DNA from: Mycobacterium sp. 852002-40037_SCH5390672
GTDB lineage: Bacteria > Actinomycetota > Actinomycetes > Mycobacteriales > Mycobacteriaceae
Length of the DNA stretch: 64,000 nucleotides
Direction: 5' to 3'
Assembly (NCBI RefSeq): GCF_001665875.1
Contig: NZ_LZTA01000070.1
Coordinates: forward strand, 62,001-126,000
Shown here: positions 51,330 to 61,026 of the stretch, piece by piece
Position numbering within the stretch: position 1 is the first letter of the stretch
Layout of the letters: each line of letters starts with the position of its first letter
Position numbers and translations under genes: made by a program
Notes under the pieces: model-generated
What the model was told of the DNA's origin: nothing
The model's database searches: none
Seen by the model: the letters and a program-made list of their open reading frames with translations, nothing else

Positions 51330-53318
51330 GTGACGAATACGGCCATCCGCTCGGGCATCGACCTGAGCTTTGTCGATGAAAGCATCCGCCCCCAAGACGA
51401 CCTGTTCGGTCACGTGAACGGCCGCTGGCTGGCCGAATACGAGATACCGGCGGATCGGGCAACCGACGGGGCGTTCCGGCAGCTGTATGACCGCGCCGAA
51501 GAACAGGTGCGCGATCTGATCGTCGAGGCCAGCCAGCAGGGTTCGGCCGCCGCGGACGACGACGCGCAACGCATCGGCGACCTGTATGCCAGCTTCCTCG
51601 GCGAGGACACCGTGCAGCGCCGCGGTGTAAGGCCGCTGCTGGACGAGATGGCCGTAATCGACGACGCCACTGATGCCGGCGCGCTGGCACGGGCCATCGG
51701 CGCCTTGCAGCGCACCGGCGCGGGCGGCGGCGTCGGGGTGTACGTGGACACCGACGCCAAGAACTCGGCCCGCTACCTGGTGCACTTCACCCAGTCCGGC
51801 CTGGGGTTGCCCGACGAGTCCTACTACCGCGAAGAGCGCCACGCCGAGGTCCTGGAGGCCTACCCGGCGCACATCGCGCGGATGTTCGGCCTGGTGTTCG
51901 GCGGGGATGCGGCCGACCACATTCGAACCGCCGACCGCATCGTCGCGCTGGAGGCCAAGCTGGCAGAGGCGCACTGGGATGTGGTCAAGCGCCGTGACGC
52001 CGACCTCACCTACAACCTGCGCACCTTTGCCGAACTTGCCGACGAGTCGGTGGGCTTCGACTGGGCCGGCTGGGCCGGCGCCCTGGGCGCCGGCCCCGAG
52101 GCGCTCACGGAAGTGATTGTGCGCCAACCCGATTACCTACGCACATTCGCAGAGCTGTGGCGCAACGAGGACCTCGAGGTATGGAAGAGCTGGGCGCGGT
52201 GGCGGTTGATCCGTGCCCGGGCCTCCTGGCTGACCGACGAGCTGGTCTCGGCGGACTTCGACTTCTACGGCCGCCTGCTGACCGGCACCGAGCAGATCCG
52301 GGACCGCTGGAAACGCGCGGTGTCGCTGGTCGAGAACCTGATGGGCGACGCCGTGGGAAAGCTTTATGTGCAGCGGCATTTCCCGCCCGGGGCGAAGGCC
52401 CGCATCGACGAGCTGGTGGCCAACCTGCGTGCGGCCTACCGGATGAGTATCAGCGACCTGGACTGGATGACACCGCAGACCCGGGAGCGGGCGCTGACCA
52501 AGCTGGAGAAGTTCACCGCCAAGGTCGGCTACCCGGCGAAGTGGCGTGACTACTCCGCGCTCGTGATCGTCCGCGACGACCTGTACGGCAACTATCAGCG
52601 CGGGTACGCGGTCAACCACGACCGCGAGCTGGCCAAGCTCGGCGGGCCGGTGGACAAAGACGAGTGGTTCATGACGCCGCAGACGGTCAACGCCTACTAC
52701 AACCCCGGGATGAACGAAATCGTCTTTCCGGCAGCCATTTTGCAGCCGCCGTTCTTCGACGCCGACGCCGACGACGCGTCCAACTACGGTGGCATCGGCG
52801 CGGTGATCGGGCACGAGATCGGGCACGGCTTCGACGACCAGGGCGCCAAATACGATGGCGACGGCAACCTGGTCGACTGGTGGACCGATGCCGACCGCAC
52901 CGAGTTCGGCCTTCGCACAAAGGCTCTCATCGAGCAGTATGACACCTACACACCGCGGGGCCTGGCGCGCGGACACCACGTCAACGGCGCATTCACCGTC
53001 GGGGAGAACATCGGCGATCTGGGTGGCCTGTCAATCGCACTGCTGGCCTACCAGTTGTCACTGAACGGCGTGCCCGCTCCGGTCATCGACGGCCTCACCG
53101 GCGTGCAGCGGGTGTTCTACGGCTGGGCCCAGGTGTGGCGCACGAAATCCCGTGACGCGGAAGCGATCCGGCGCCTGGCGGTGGACCCGCACTCGCCGCC
53201 GGAATTCCGCTGCAACGGCGTGCTGCGCAACATGGACGCCTTCTACGACGCCTTCGACGGCGCCGATGCCGGCGCGCTGTTCTTGGAGCCGGACCGCCGG
53301 GTCAAGATCTGGAACTGA
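51330..53318 (+). CDS. zmp1: Zinc metalloprotease Zmp1 (M13 family)
   Basis: M13-family (neprilysin-like) zinc endopeptidase of 662 aa, nearly the length of M. tuberculosis Zmp1 (663 aa), which affects inflammasome activation and phagosome maturation. The start is GTG 51330 (VTNTAIRSGIDLSFVDE). Zinc ligands are the HEIGH motif at residues 495-499 (VIGHEIGHGFDDQGAKYD) and the downstream Glu in GENIGDLGGLSIA; NAYYNPGMNEIVFPAAILQPP is the family substrate strand. There is no classical signal peptide, as in Zmp1. The last 17 bases overlap the opposing oxidoreductase gene. Confidence 0.95.
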   Translation: MTNTAIRSGIDLSFVDESIRPQDDLFGHVNGRWLAEYEIPADRATDGAFRQLYDRAEEQVRDLIVEASQQGSAAADDDAQRIGDLYASFLGEDTVQRRGVRPLLDEMAVIDDATDAGALARAIGALQRTGAGGGVGVYVDTDAKNSARYLVHFTQSGLGLPDESYYREERHAEVLEAYPAHIARMFGLVFGGDAADHIRTADRIVALEAKLAEAHWDVVKRRDADLTYNLRTFAELADESVGFDWAGWAGALGAGPEALTEVIVRQPDYLRTFAELWRNEDLEVWKSWARWRLIRARASWLTDELVSADFDFYGRLLTGTEQIRDRWKRAVSLVENLMGDAVGKLYVQRHFPPGAKARIDELVANLRAAYRMSISDLDWMTPQTRERALTKLEKFTAKVGYPAKWRDYSALVIVRDDLYGNYQRGYAVNHDRELAKLGGPVDKDEWFMTPQTVNAYYNPGMNEIVFPAAILQPPFFDADADDASNYGGIGAVIGHEIGHGFDDQGAKYDGDGNLVDWWTDADRTEFGLRTKALIEQYDTYTPRGLARGHHVNGAFTVGENIGDLGGLSIALLAYQLSLNGVPAPVIDGLTGVQRVFYGWAQVWRTKSRDAEAIRRLAVDPHSPPEFRCNGVLRNMDAFYDAFDGADAGALFLEPDRRVKIWN

Positions 53319-55554
53319 CGCCGCCAGCCACCTGGGCCGCCTCGATCCGGGCGGGTACGTGCTTGTGCCACGGCGTGCCGGCGTAGGGGTCGCGCCATTC
53401 GGTCGAGGTGAGCGCGTTCGGGGCGACGCCCGCAGTGACGGTGCGCCCGTCGTCGCCGATGTAGTCGAGCCCGAAACCGTTGGGCAGCGCCGCATGACCG
53501 GCGAGCATGGTCTCGGTGATCTCCACGGTGGCCTCGGCGCTGCCGGCCGCCGTGCTGATGCGGGCCCGACTTCCGTCGACGAGCCCCAGTTCCTGGGCAT
53601 CCTCGACACTGACCCGCAGTGCGCCGTCGACGTCGCGTTTGCGCCAGGACGGGTCGCGGAAGATGTCGTTGGCGGTATAGGCGCGCCGCTCCCCCACCGA
53701 CAGCACGATCGGGAAATCCGGCGTGGTCAACCGGGGCGGAGTACGGGTCAGCGCCTGTAACTCGTCGAGCATCGCCGGGATTTCCAGCGCGATCTTGCGG
53801 TCCGCGTGGCTGATCAACGCGAAATCATCCTCGTAGTTGTGCACGGTGAACGTCACGCCCGACGGGTTGTCCAGTATCGCGTCGAACAACGCGTTGCCGT
53901 CGGCGTGACCGGCCCGCCGCACGGCGTCCGGGTAGCTCATGGCCGTCTTCTGGGCAAGACCCCACAGCGCGGCCGCGCCGCGCAGTCCATCCGGCAGGGT
54001 GGGCCCGAGCGTCTCGTAGAGGACATACGGAAGTAGCTGCGCCACGGTGGGATTGGTGGCGACGGCGGAAAGAAATTCCTCGGTGTAGGCCTGTCGGCCC
54101 CGCTGAGCGGCGTCGTACAGGGGCCGCAGATCCGCGTCGTCCACCACACCGAGCGCCCGCACCAGCCGCGCCCAGATCTCGGGCTCGGGCAGGGTTCCCG
54201 GCAAGGGCTGCATCAACGGGCGGCGCAGCTGAAAAGTGTTGTGCGGGAATTCCAGGTTGAAGAAGGTGGCTTCCGGCTTCTCGAATTGGGAGGCGGCGGG
54301 AAGCACATAGTGCGCGAGCCTGGCCGTCTCGGTCATCGCGACGTCGATGACCACCATCAGCTCCAGGGCTTGGAACGCTTCGCGGCAGGCGACCGAATCC
54401 GCCAGCGAGTGTGCGGGATTGCTGCTCTCCACGATCATGGCCCGGAACCGGTCCGGGTGGTCGGTGAGGATTTCCTCGGGCACCACATTGCTGGGCACCA
54501 ATCCGGCAATGATGGGGGCGCCGGTCACCGGTGTGCGGCCGGAGAACTGGCCGAACAGCGGCGCGAACGACGAATGCAGGTGCTGGCCGCCGCTTTTCGC
54601 GAAGTTTCCGGTGAAGACCCAGAGCAACTTGTTCAGGTAGGAGCACAGCGTGCTGTTGGGTGCCTGCTGAACGCCGAGGTCCTCGAACACCGAGACGCTG
54701 GCCGCGGTGCCGATGCGCCGCGCTGCCGCGCGCAGCAGTTCCTCGTCCACCCCGCAATGCTGCGCGTAGCCGGCCACCGGGACCTCGCTCAGGGCGGCAC
54801 GCACGGTGTCGGCGCCGCGTACGTGCTCGGCGAGAAATGTTTCGTCACAGAGGTTTTCCTGGACGAGGATGGCGGCCAGTGCGGCCAGGCACCACGCGTC
54901 GGTGCCGGGCCGCACCCGCAGGTGAAAGTCGGACATCTTGGCGGTGTCGGTGACGACAGGGTCGATGACGATCATCGAACGGGCCGGATCCTTGGCGATC
55001 TCGTTGAGCACTACCCGGGCGCGCGGAAAGCTCTGCGACATCCAGGGATTCTTTCCCACGAACACCGCCACTTCGGCGTGCTCGAACTCACCCCTGGTGT
55101 GGCCGCCATACAACTGGCCGTCGATCCAGGCCTCGCCGGTTTTCTCCTGCGCCAGCGCATTTGAGCGGTAACGCGAGCCCACTGCCTTCAAGAAGGCGCC
55201 GCTGTACGCCCCGCCCAGGTGGTTGCCCTGCCCGCCGCCGCCGTAGTAGAAGACCTTGTCTCCGCCGTAGGCGTCGCGGATGTGCCGGAAGCCCTCCGCG
55301 ATCTCCACGATCGCGGTGTCCCAATCGATCTCCTCGTAGCTGCCGTCGGCGCGGCGACGCAGCGGCGAGGTCAGCCGGGCGCGGCTGTTCTGATAGTGGT
55401 CCAGCCGCAACGCCTTATTGCAGGTGTAGCCCTGCGACGCCGGATGCGCCTTGTCCCCGCGGATACGGGCCAGCCGGCGATCTTCGACTTGAACGACGAT
55501 GCCGCAGTTGCATTCACAAAGGATGCATGCACTGGATTGCCATTCACCGGTCAT
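53302..55554 (-). CDS. Molybdopterin-dependent oxidoreductase (Rv0197-like)
   Basis: Molybdenum/tungsten bis-MGD oxidoreductase of 750 aa, in the formate-dehydrogenase/nitrate-reductase superfamily. The N-terminal [4Fe-4S] ligands are CILCECNC (C-x2-C-x3-C) plus the later Cys in QGYTCNKALRLDHY. MGD-binding segments follow (FYYGGGGQGNHLGGAYS, VAVFVGKNPWMSQSFP), and the C-terminal dinucleotide-binding domain has GERRAYTANDIFRDPSWR. No Tat signal is seen. ATG 55554 is preceded by AAAGGA. It overlaps the upstream TetR gene by 11 bp, so the repressor and enzyme form one operon; it also overlaps the zmp1 end. Confidence 0.92.
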   Translation of the reverse strand: MTGEWQSSACILCECNCGIVVQVEDRRLARIRGDKAHPASQGYTCNKALRLDHYQNSRARLTSPLRRRADGSYEEIDWDTAIVEIAEGFRHIRDAYGGDKVFYYGGGGQGNHLGGAYSGAFLKAVGSRYRSNALAQEKTGEAWIDGQLYGGHTRGEFEHAEVAVFVGKNPWMSQSFPRARVVLNEIAKDPARSMIVIDPVVTDTAKMSDFHLRVRPGTDAWCLAALAAILVQENLCDETFLAEHVRGADTVRAALSEVPVAGYAQHCGVDEELLRAAARRIGTAASVSVFEDLGVQQAPNSTLCSYLNKLLWVFTGNFAKSGGQHLHSSFAPLFGQFSGRTPVTGAPIIAGLVPSNVVPEEILTDHPDRFRAMIVESSNPAHSLADSVACREAFQALELMVVIDVAMTETARLAHYVLPAASQFEKPEATFFNLEFPHNTFQLRRPLMQPLPGTLPEPEIWARLVRALGVVDDADLRPLYDAAQRGRQAYTEEFLSAVATNPTVAQLLPYVLYETLGPTLPDGLRGAAALWGLAQKTAMSYPDAVRRAGHADGNALFDAILDNPSGVTFTVHNYEDDFALISHADRKIALEIPAMLDELQALTRTPPRLTTPDFPIVLSVGERRAYTANDIFRDPSWRKRDVDGALRVSVEDAQELGLVDGSRARISTAAGSAEATVEITETMLAGHAALPNGFGLDYIGDDGRTVTAGVAPNALTSTEWRDPYAGTPWHKHVPARIEAAQVAGGVSSRS

Positions 55555-56152
55555 TGCGGGTGTCCTTTCCGGCTGCCTGATACGACGATGTGGCCAGCAG
55601 CAGCTCGCGCAGCTGGCGGTGGACGACGTCAAGGGGCATCAGGTCGCGTCGCACCCGCGCCAGCACGATCGCACCCTCGAGCGCCGTGGTAACCAGGACC
55701 GCCAGCTCACCCGCCCGCTCCCGCGCAATGCCGTCGGCGATGAAGCGCGCGGCGATCAGGTCGGACCACCGGTCGAAGACCGCCGCGGCGCGTTCGGCCA
55801 CCGGGCCCATCCGCTCGGCGTCCTGATGCTCGCCCGCTTCGACCGACACCGCCACAATGGGGCAGCCCGCGCGAAAGTCGGTATCGAGCAGTTGGCGGCG
55901 GTATTTGTCGATCAACGTGTCCAACAGCTGCAGGCCATCGTCCGCGCCGGCGATGACGGCGGCGACGTGCGCGCCGGCGAAGTCGACCGCCTCGCAGAGC
56001 AACTGCGTACGCCCGCCGGGGAAGTAATGGTAGGCCGATCCGCGCGGCGCGCCGCTGTGCTCGAGCACATCGGAAATGGCGGTGGCGCGCGCGCCCCGCT
56101 CGCGGATCAGCAACGCGGCAGAGACGACCATCCGCTCCCGTGGACTACGCAT
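55544..56152 (-). CDS. TetR-family regulator (Rv0196-like)
   Basis: TetR repressor of 202 aa starting at ATG 56152 with GAGGAG 5 bases upstream. HTH: RMVVSAALLIRERGARATAI followed by SGAPRGSAYHYFPGGRTQLL. The C-terminal ligand pocket resembles the LmrA/YxaF subgroup (RQLLDTDFRAGCPIVAVSVE), similar to the TetR protein at 13887. The gene overlaps the oxidoreductase start by 11 bp. A 30-bp palindrome ends 17 bp upstream of the start codon at 56170-56199 and is the obvious autoregulatory operator. Confidence 0.92.
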   Translation of the reverse strand: MRSPRERMVVSAALLIRERGARATAISDVLEHSGAPRGSAYHYFPGGRTQLLCEAVDFAGAHVAAVIAGADDGLQLLDTLIDKYRRQLLDTDFRAGCPIVAVSVEAGEHQDAERMGPVAERAAAVFDRWSDLIAARFIADGIARERAGELAVLVTTALEGAIVLARVRRDLMPLDVVHRQLRELLLATSSYQAAGKDTRNDR

Positions 56153-56169
56153 CCAGCTCCTCAGACTGA

Positions 56170-56199
56170 CGAATTATGTATGATGCTATACATAATTCG
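56170..56199. promoter_or_regulatory. TetR operator: 12-bp perfect inverted repeat
   Basis: CGAATTATGTAT and ATACATAATTCG flank a 6-base spacer (GATGCT). The AT-rich dyad stands out in high-GC surroundings and lies between the TetR/oxidoreductase operon and the L,D-transpeptidase gene. It also contains a -10-like CATAAT facing the TetR gene, so bound repressor would cover the promoter. Confidence 0.8.
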
Positions 56200-56296
56200 C
56201 GCTCCTGCGAAAGCCCATCCGGCAAACGCTGGCCCCGAGACGCGGAATCGCCCATCTCCGCGCGGGAAATGGGCGATTCTGCGTTGTCGGTGCGGC

Positions 56297-57337
56297 CTAG
56301 TTCATCCAGTCGGCGGATCCGTCGTTCTTCTTGTAGTTGCCACCGCTGGAGTTCTTCACGACGATGGGATCACCCGGACCGAAGTTGTCGAAGAACCACT
56401 TGGCGTTGGCGGGGCTGATGTTGATGCACCCGTGGCTGACGTCGCGCTTGCCCTGGTCATCCACCGACCACGGCGCGCTGTGCACGTAGTCGCCGACGTT
56501 GTCGAAGCGGACCGCGTCCTCCACCGTCACCTTGTAACCGTAGGTCGAACTGACGGGCACCCCGTAGGTCGAGGAGTCCATCACCACTGACGCCTTTTTG
56601 TCCTGCACGTAATAGGTGCCGTTGGGGGTTTGGTGATTGCCCGACGTCATGCCCATCGACATCGGGAAGGTCTTCTCCACGGTGCCGTTGCGGGTGACTA
56701 TCAGCTGATGCGTCGCGTCGTCGGCCGTGGCGATCAGCGTGTCGCCGGTCTGAAAGGTGGACACGGTGCCGCCGGCGTCGACCGTCACCGCGGTGTGCGC
56801 GGGCCAGAAATTGATTGGGCGCCAGCGCAGCTGGGTGGGGGTCATCCAGTAGAACTTGCCCGGTACCGGCGGGACCGACGAGACGTGCACGGCGCCGATC
56901 GCCGCGTCGGCGTTCTCGACCGTTCCGGGGAAGTTGATGATGATCGGCTGGCCCACCCCCACGGTCGAGCCACCCTTGGGGACGAACGACGGCGGCCCGA
57001 ACGGCGCCGTGCCGGTGAACGGCGTGTTGTTTTGCCCATCGGCCGCGGCCGCGGCGGGTTGCGCCGCCGGAGGCAGCCACGGCGGCGGCGCCAGCGGGTT
57101 GGGCGGCGGCGGGGCCGCCAGCGGGTCGGGCGGAGGCGGCGGCGCGAACGGATCGGGCGGCGCGGGCGGTCCGGGTGGGGCCGCGACGGCGCCCGGGTCA
57201 GCGGGAGCCGGGTCCGGATCCGCCAGTGCGGGAGCCGCACTCAACAGCAGCGCCAAGCCCACTACGGACGCCAAGCCGGCGGCGTTCAGAGCGGCGAAGA
57301 GGCCCTTTCCAGTCCTGGCCCTCATCCAGCCCGACAT
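56297..57337 (-). CDS. L,D-transpeptidase (YkuD domain, Rv0192-like)
   Basis: Peptidoglycan 3-3 cross-linking L,D-transpeptidase of 346 aa. A membrane anchor/signal (LAALNA-type [20 protein letters not shown]) is followed by a Pro/Ala linker of about 80 residues ([20 protein letters not shown]). An Ig-like domain comes next ([20 protein letters not shown]) and then the YkuD catalytic domain, with nucleophile Cys304 in [20 protein letters not shown] 57337 fits the GGAGG 7 bases upstream; ATG 57343 lies too close to it. There is no lipobox. M. tuberculosis Rv0193c-Rv0195 are absent next to it. Confidence 0.93.
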   Translation of the reverse strand: MSGWMRARTGKGLFAALNAAGLASVVGLALLLSAAPALADPDPAPADPGAVAAPPGPPAPPDPFAPPPPPDPLAAPPPPNPLAPPPWLPPAAQPAAAAADGQNNTPFTGTAPFGPPSFVPKGGSTVGVGQPIIINFPGTVENADAAIGAVHVSSVPPVPGKFYWMTPTQLRWRPINFWPAHTAVTVDAGGTVSTFQTGDTLIATADDATHQLIVTRNGTVEKTFPMSMGMTSGNHQTPNGTYYVQDKKASVVMDSSTYGVPVSSTYGYKVTVEDAVRFDNVGDYVHSAPWSVDDQGKRDVSHGCINISPANAKWFFDNFGPGDPIVVKNSSGGNYKKNDGSADWMN

Positions 57338-57454
57338 ATGCATACCTCCACTCGTGTTCTCGACACAGTCTGGCATAGGGCGCACGCCAGCTACCGTCAT
57401 CGGCGAATGCCCGCGTCACCGGAAGGGCCGGGATTAGGGGTTTGACCAGGGCGG

Positions 57455-58687
57455 CTATGAATCGGGTGAGCTTGTCGGAGCAACGTCCAGCATCCGCCGA
57501 TTGGCCGCAATGCCGACGAGCGCCAGAGCCATCAGTGCCGCCGAAGCGGTCAACATCATCGTGACGCTGCGCTCGTAGAGCAGGCCACCGGCCAGCGAGC
57601 CGGCCATGATGCCGACCTGGAATGCCGTCACATACAGCCCCGACGCCCCGTCCGGATCGTCGGCGCCGTTGCGCATTGCGGCGGATTGCATCATCGGCGA
57701 GACCGCGGTGGCCATGGCCCCCCACAGCACGATGGCGGCGGTCCCGATCAGCGCGGTGGCCACGCCTGTCCTGCCACCGAACGCCAGCCCGGTCAGCGCC
57801 ACGAAGGCCGCCATCAACCCCGTCATGCACAGGATGATGGCGCTCTTGGGCCGGTGGTCCAGCGGCCGCGCCACCAGCGGCAACGACAGCAACCCGGCCA
57901 GTCCGTAGGCGGCCAGCACGAAGGCGAGGTTCGGCCCGCGCACACCGAGCACGTTGCGGATGATCTCGACGATGTAGGTGTAGGACACGAAATGGCCGGT
58001 GACGGCGATCATCGCCAGCACGCTCACCAGGATCAGCCGGGGATTGCGGTGGTGCCGTGACCTCGGACCCACGTGCGCGAGCTGGTCGGAGGTCAGGACC
58101 ATCTCCGGCAGCATCAGCCGGGCGGCGACCGTGACGACGGCGGCCGCAAGGGTGACGCACACGACGGCCAGGCGCCAGCCCCACATCAGGCTCAATGCCG
58201 CGGTCAGCGGGCTCCCCACCACCAGCGCGAGGCTGGTGCCGACGTAGATCGACATGGTGGCACGCCCGGCATGGCTGGGCGGCACCAGCCGGGTCGCGAT
58301 CGGTGCGATGACCGCCCACAGCAACCCGTGGGTGATCGCGCAGAGCACCCGCCCGGTGGCCAGCACCGCGAAATTGGGCGCCAGCGCCGAGATGACCTGT
58401 GAGGCGGTCAGGCAGGTCAAGCTGAGCATGAGCGCGCGCCGGCGCGGCCAATGCGCGGTCCATCGCACCAGCGGAAACGTCGTCAGGGCCGCCACGAAGG
58501 CATACCAGGTCAGCAGTGTTCCAACCGCGAACAAACTGACATGCAGGTCGCGGGAGATGGCCGGCAGCGCACCGACGGGCAGGATCTCGGCGGTGACGTA
58601 GGTGAACGCCGCCGCGGCCAGCACAGCAAGCTGAACCGCGATCCGTGGCGTCCACGTTCGCGCGGCAGCATTGGTTTCGGCAGTCAT
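57455..58687 (-). CDS. MFS transporter, DHA1-type exporter (Rv0191-like)
   Basis: Major facilitator superfamily protein of 410 aa with 12 helices. Helix 1 is AVLAAAAFTYVTAEILPVGA, typical of AraJ/NepI/chloramphenicol-exporter DHA1 proteins. Motif A-like RWTAHWPRRRALMLSL lies between helices 2 and 3, and motif C-like GTSLALVVGSPLTAALSLMW in helix 5. ATG 58687 (MTAETNAAARTWTPRI) matches Rv0191; an ATG at 58744 is also in frame. Probably a drug or sugar exporter. It lies 152 bp downstream of ricR, in the same direction. Confidence 0.9.
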   Translation of the reverse strand: MTAETNAAARTWTPRIAVQLAVLAAAAFTYVTAEILPVGALPAISRDLHVSLFAVGTLLTWYAFVAALTTFPLVRWTAHWPRRRALMLSLTCLTASQVISALAPNFAVLATGRVLCAITHGLLWAVIAPIATRLVPPSHAGRATMSIYVGTSLALVVGSPLTAALSLMWGWRLAVVCVTLAAAVVTVAARLMLPEMVLTSDQLAHVGPRSRHHRNPRLILVSVLAMIAVTGHFVSYTYIVEIIRNVLGVRGPNLAFVLAAYGLAGLLSLPLVARPLDHRPKSAIILCMTGLMAAFVALTGLAFGGRTGVATALIGTAAIVLWGAMATAVSPMMQSAAMRNGADDPDGASGLYVTAFQVGIMAGSLAGGLLYERSVTMMLTASAALMALALVGIAANRRMLDVAPTSSPDS

Positions 58688-58839
58688 GGCGTCGGTATCG
58701 GCCGGGCTCCCCAATTCCTGGGTTGTCGCGCCTAATGCGATCACACTGCCTTACCGTACGGACCGCAACCGTGCCTCCCCCCTTATCAGGGCCGAAACAC
58801 AGGTCTCAACTACATCACCGATGAAAAACGAATCACCCA

Positions 58840-59136
58840 TCAGGAACGGACCAGGCGCGCGATGGCGGCGGAGGCCTCGGCGAGCTTCTCGTCGGCATCG
58901 TCGCCACCCTCGGCCACGGCGCGGGTGACGCAGTGGCTCAGGTGCTCGTCGAGCAAACTCAGGGCAACCGAACGCAGTGCGCTGTTGACGGCGCTGACCT
59001 GGGTGAGCACGTCGATGCAGTACTTGTCTTCCTCGATCATCCGGGCGATGCCACGCACCTGGCCCTCGATGCGCCGCAGCCGCTTGGCGTAATTGTCCTT
59101 CTGCTGCGAGTACCCGTGGTCGTTCGTCATGTTCAC
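58840..59136 (-). CDS. ricR: Copper-sensing repressor RicR (CsoR family)
   Basis: CsoR/RicR-family all-helical repressor of 98 aa that leaves DNA on binding Cu(I). The C-H-C copper ligands are Cys40 (DKYCIDVL), His65 and Cys69 (DEHLSHCV), with family spacing. The start is ATG 59136 (MNMTNDHGYS); Met3 is an alternative. In M. tuberculosis RicR (Rv0190) controls itself, mymT, lpqS, mmcO and others. A TATACCCC/GGGGTATT dyad sits 49 bp upstream, and a matching site precedes mymT 4 kb away. Confidence 0.94.
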   Translation of the reverse strand: MNMTNDHGYSQQKDNYAKRLRRIEGQVRGIARMIEEDKYCIDVLTQVSAVNSALRSVALSLLDEHLSHCVTRAVAEGGDDADEKLAEASAAIARLVRS

Positions 59137-59182
59137 CCCTGCTGATTTCGCCGAGCCGTGGCGCCGGCACGCCGAACATCAG

Positions 59183-59203
59183 CTTATACCCCGTCGGGGT
59201 ATT
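59183..59203 (-). promoter_or_regulatory. RicR box and -10 of ricR
   Basis: TATACCCC-GTC-GGGGTATT (59185-59203) is a near-perfect dyad matching the mymT site in its TATACCC and GGGTAT arms. On the minus strand it overlaps a -10-like TATAAG (59183-59188) facing ricR, so bound RicR would block the promoter. The site also lies 45 bp before ilvD. Confidence 0.82.
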
Positions 59204-59247
59204 ACCCCGACCATCGGCATCGCGACTGGCCAGCGCATACTTGAACG

Positions 59248-60960
59248 ATGTCCACCACCGATTCGGCTTCAACCGCCGACATCAAGCCGCGTAGTCGTGA
59301 CGTCACCGACGGCCTCGAGAAGGCCGCCGCCCGTGGCATGCTGCGGGCGGTAGGCATGGGAGACGAAGACTTCGCCAAGCCGCAGATCGGGGTCGCCTCG
59401 TCCTGGAACGAGATCACTCCGTGCAACCTCTCCCTGGACCGGCTCGCCAAGGCCGTCAAGGAAGGCGTGTTCTCGGCCGGTGGATATCCCCTGGAGTTCG
59501 GCACCATCTCGGTGTCCGACGGCATCTCGATGGGCCATGAGGGAATGCACTTCTCGCTGGTGTCGCGCGAGGTGATCGCCGACAGCGTCGAGACGGTAAT
59601 GCAGGCCGAACGCCTGGACGGCTCGGTGCTGCTGGCCGGCTGCGACAAGTCGTTGCCCGGGATGCTGATGGCCGCCGCACGGCTGGACCTGGCCTCGGTC
59701 TTCCTGTACGCGGGCTCCATCCTGCCCGGGGTCGCCAAGCTCTCCGACGGCAGCGAGCGCGAGGTCACCATCATCGACGCGTTCGAGGCGGTGGGGGCCT
59801 GCGCCCGGGGTCTGATGCCCCGCGAGGACGTCGACGCCATCGAGCGCGCGATCTGCCCCGGTGAGGGTGCGTGTGGGGGCATGTACACGGCCAACACGAT
59901 GGCCAGCGCCGCCGAGGCGCTCGGGATGTCGTTGCCGGGCAGTGCGGCGCCGCCGGCGACCGATCGCCGGCGCGACGGGTTCGCGCGGCGCAGCGGCGCG
60001 GCCGTCGTCGAGCTGCTGCGGCGCGGCATCACCGCCCGCGACATCCTCACCAAGGAGGCGTTCGAGAACGCGATCGCGGTGGTGATGGCTTTCGGCGGCT
60101 CGACCAATGCGGTGCTGCACCTGCTGGCCATCGCCCACGAGGCCGATGTCGAGCTGTCGCTCGACGATTTCAGCAGGATCGGGTCAAAGGTTCCGCATCT
60201 GGCCGACGTCAAACCGTTCGGCCGCCACGTCATGTCGCATGTCGACCACATCGGCGGCGTGCCGGTGGTGATGAAGGCGCTGCTGGACGCCGGGCTGCTG
60301 CGCGGCGACTGCCTGACGGTGACCGGCGCGACGGTGGCCGAGAACCTGGCCAAAATCGCCCCGCCCGACCCGGACGGCAAGGTGCTGCGCGCGCTGAGCG
60401 ATCCCATTCACCCGACCGGCGGCATCACCATCTTGCGTGGATCGCTGGCGCCCGACGGTGCGGTGGTCAAGTCGGCCGGTTTCGATTCCGACGTGTTCGA
60501 GGGCACCGCAAGGGTTTTCGACGGCGAACGGGCCGCACTCGACGCGCTGGAGGACGGCACCATCACCACGGGTGACGCCGTGGTGATCCGGTACGAAGGC
60601 CCCAAGGGTGGGCCCGGAATGCGCGAAATGCTGGCCATCACCGGCGCCATCAAGGGCGCCGGGCTGGGCAAAGACGTGCTGTTGCTGACCGACGGCCGGT
60701 TCTCCGGCGGGACCACCGGCTTGTGCGTCGGCCACATCGCGCCCGAGGCGGTCGACGCCGGACCGATCGCCTTCCTGCGCGACGGCGACCGCATTCGACT
60801 GGATGTCGCCAGCCAGACGCTCGACGTGCTGACCGATCCGGTCGAATTCGAGGCGCGGCGAAAGGATTTCAATCCTCCCGAGCCGCGCTACAAGACCGGC
60901 GTGCTGGCCAAGTACGTGAAGCTGGTCAGCTCGGCCGCCATCGGCGCGGTCTGCGGCTGA
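59248..60960 (+). CDS. ilvD: Dihydroxy-acid dehydratase
   Basis: IlvD of 570 aa, which dehydrates 2,3-dihydroxy-isovalerate and 2,3-dihydroxy-3-methylvalerate in valine, leucine and isoleucine synthesis. It carries an Fe-S cluster: Cys in [33 protein letters not shown] and [14 protein letters not shown], with [18 protein letters not shown] near the C-terminus. It starts at ATG 59248. It is divergent from ricR with the RicR dyad in between; copper damages such clusters, so co-location with copper control may matter. A GC hairpin follows the stop. Confidence 0.96.
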   Translation: MSTTDSASTADIKPRSRDVTDGLEKAAARGMLRAVGMGDEDFAKPQIGVASSWNEITPCNLSLDRLAKAVKEGVFSAGGYPLEFGTISVSDGISMGHEGMHFSLVSREVIADSVETVMQAERLDGSVLLAGCDKSLPGMLMAAARLDLASVFLYAGSILPGVAKLSDGSEREVTIIDAFEAVGACARGLMPREDVDAIERAICPGEGACGGMYTANTMASAAEALGMSLPGSAAPPATDRRRDGFARRSGAAVVELLRRGITARDILTKEAFENAIAVVMAFGGSTNAVLHLLAIAHEADVELSLDDFSRIGSKVPHLADVKPFGRHVMSHVDHIGGVPVVMKALLDAGLLRGDCLTVTGATVAENLAKIAPPDPDGKVLRALSDPIHPTGGITILRGSLAPDGAVVKSAGFDSDVFEGTARVFDGERAALDALEDGTITTGDAVVIRYEGPKGGPGMREMLAITGAIKGAGLGKDVLLLTDGRFSGGTTGLCVGHIAPEAVDAGPIAFLRDGDRIRLDVASQTLDVLTDPVEFEARRKDFNPPEPRYKTGVLAKYVKLVSSAAIGAVCG

Positions 60961-60967
60961 CCGCCGT

Positions 60968-60990
60968 CCCGGGCCTTGACTCGGCCCGGG
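60968..60990. terminator. GC-rich hairpin between convergent ilvD and the SPW gene
   Basis: CCCGGGCC and GGCCCGGG form a perfect 8-bp stem around a 7-base loop, 7 bp after the ilvD stop. There is no T-run, as is common for mycobacterial terminators. It could serve both converging genes. Confidence 0.55.
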
Positions 60991-61026
60991 CCGAACGAAC
61001 TGCCTTGCCGCCTAACGAGTTCGACG

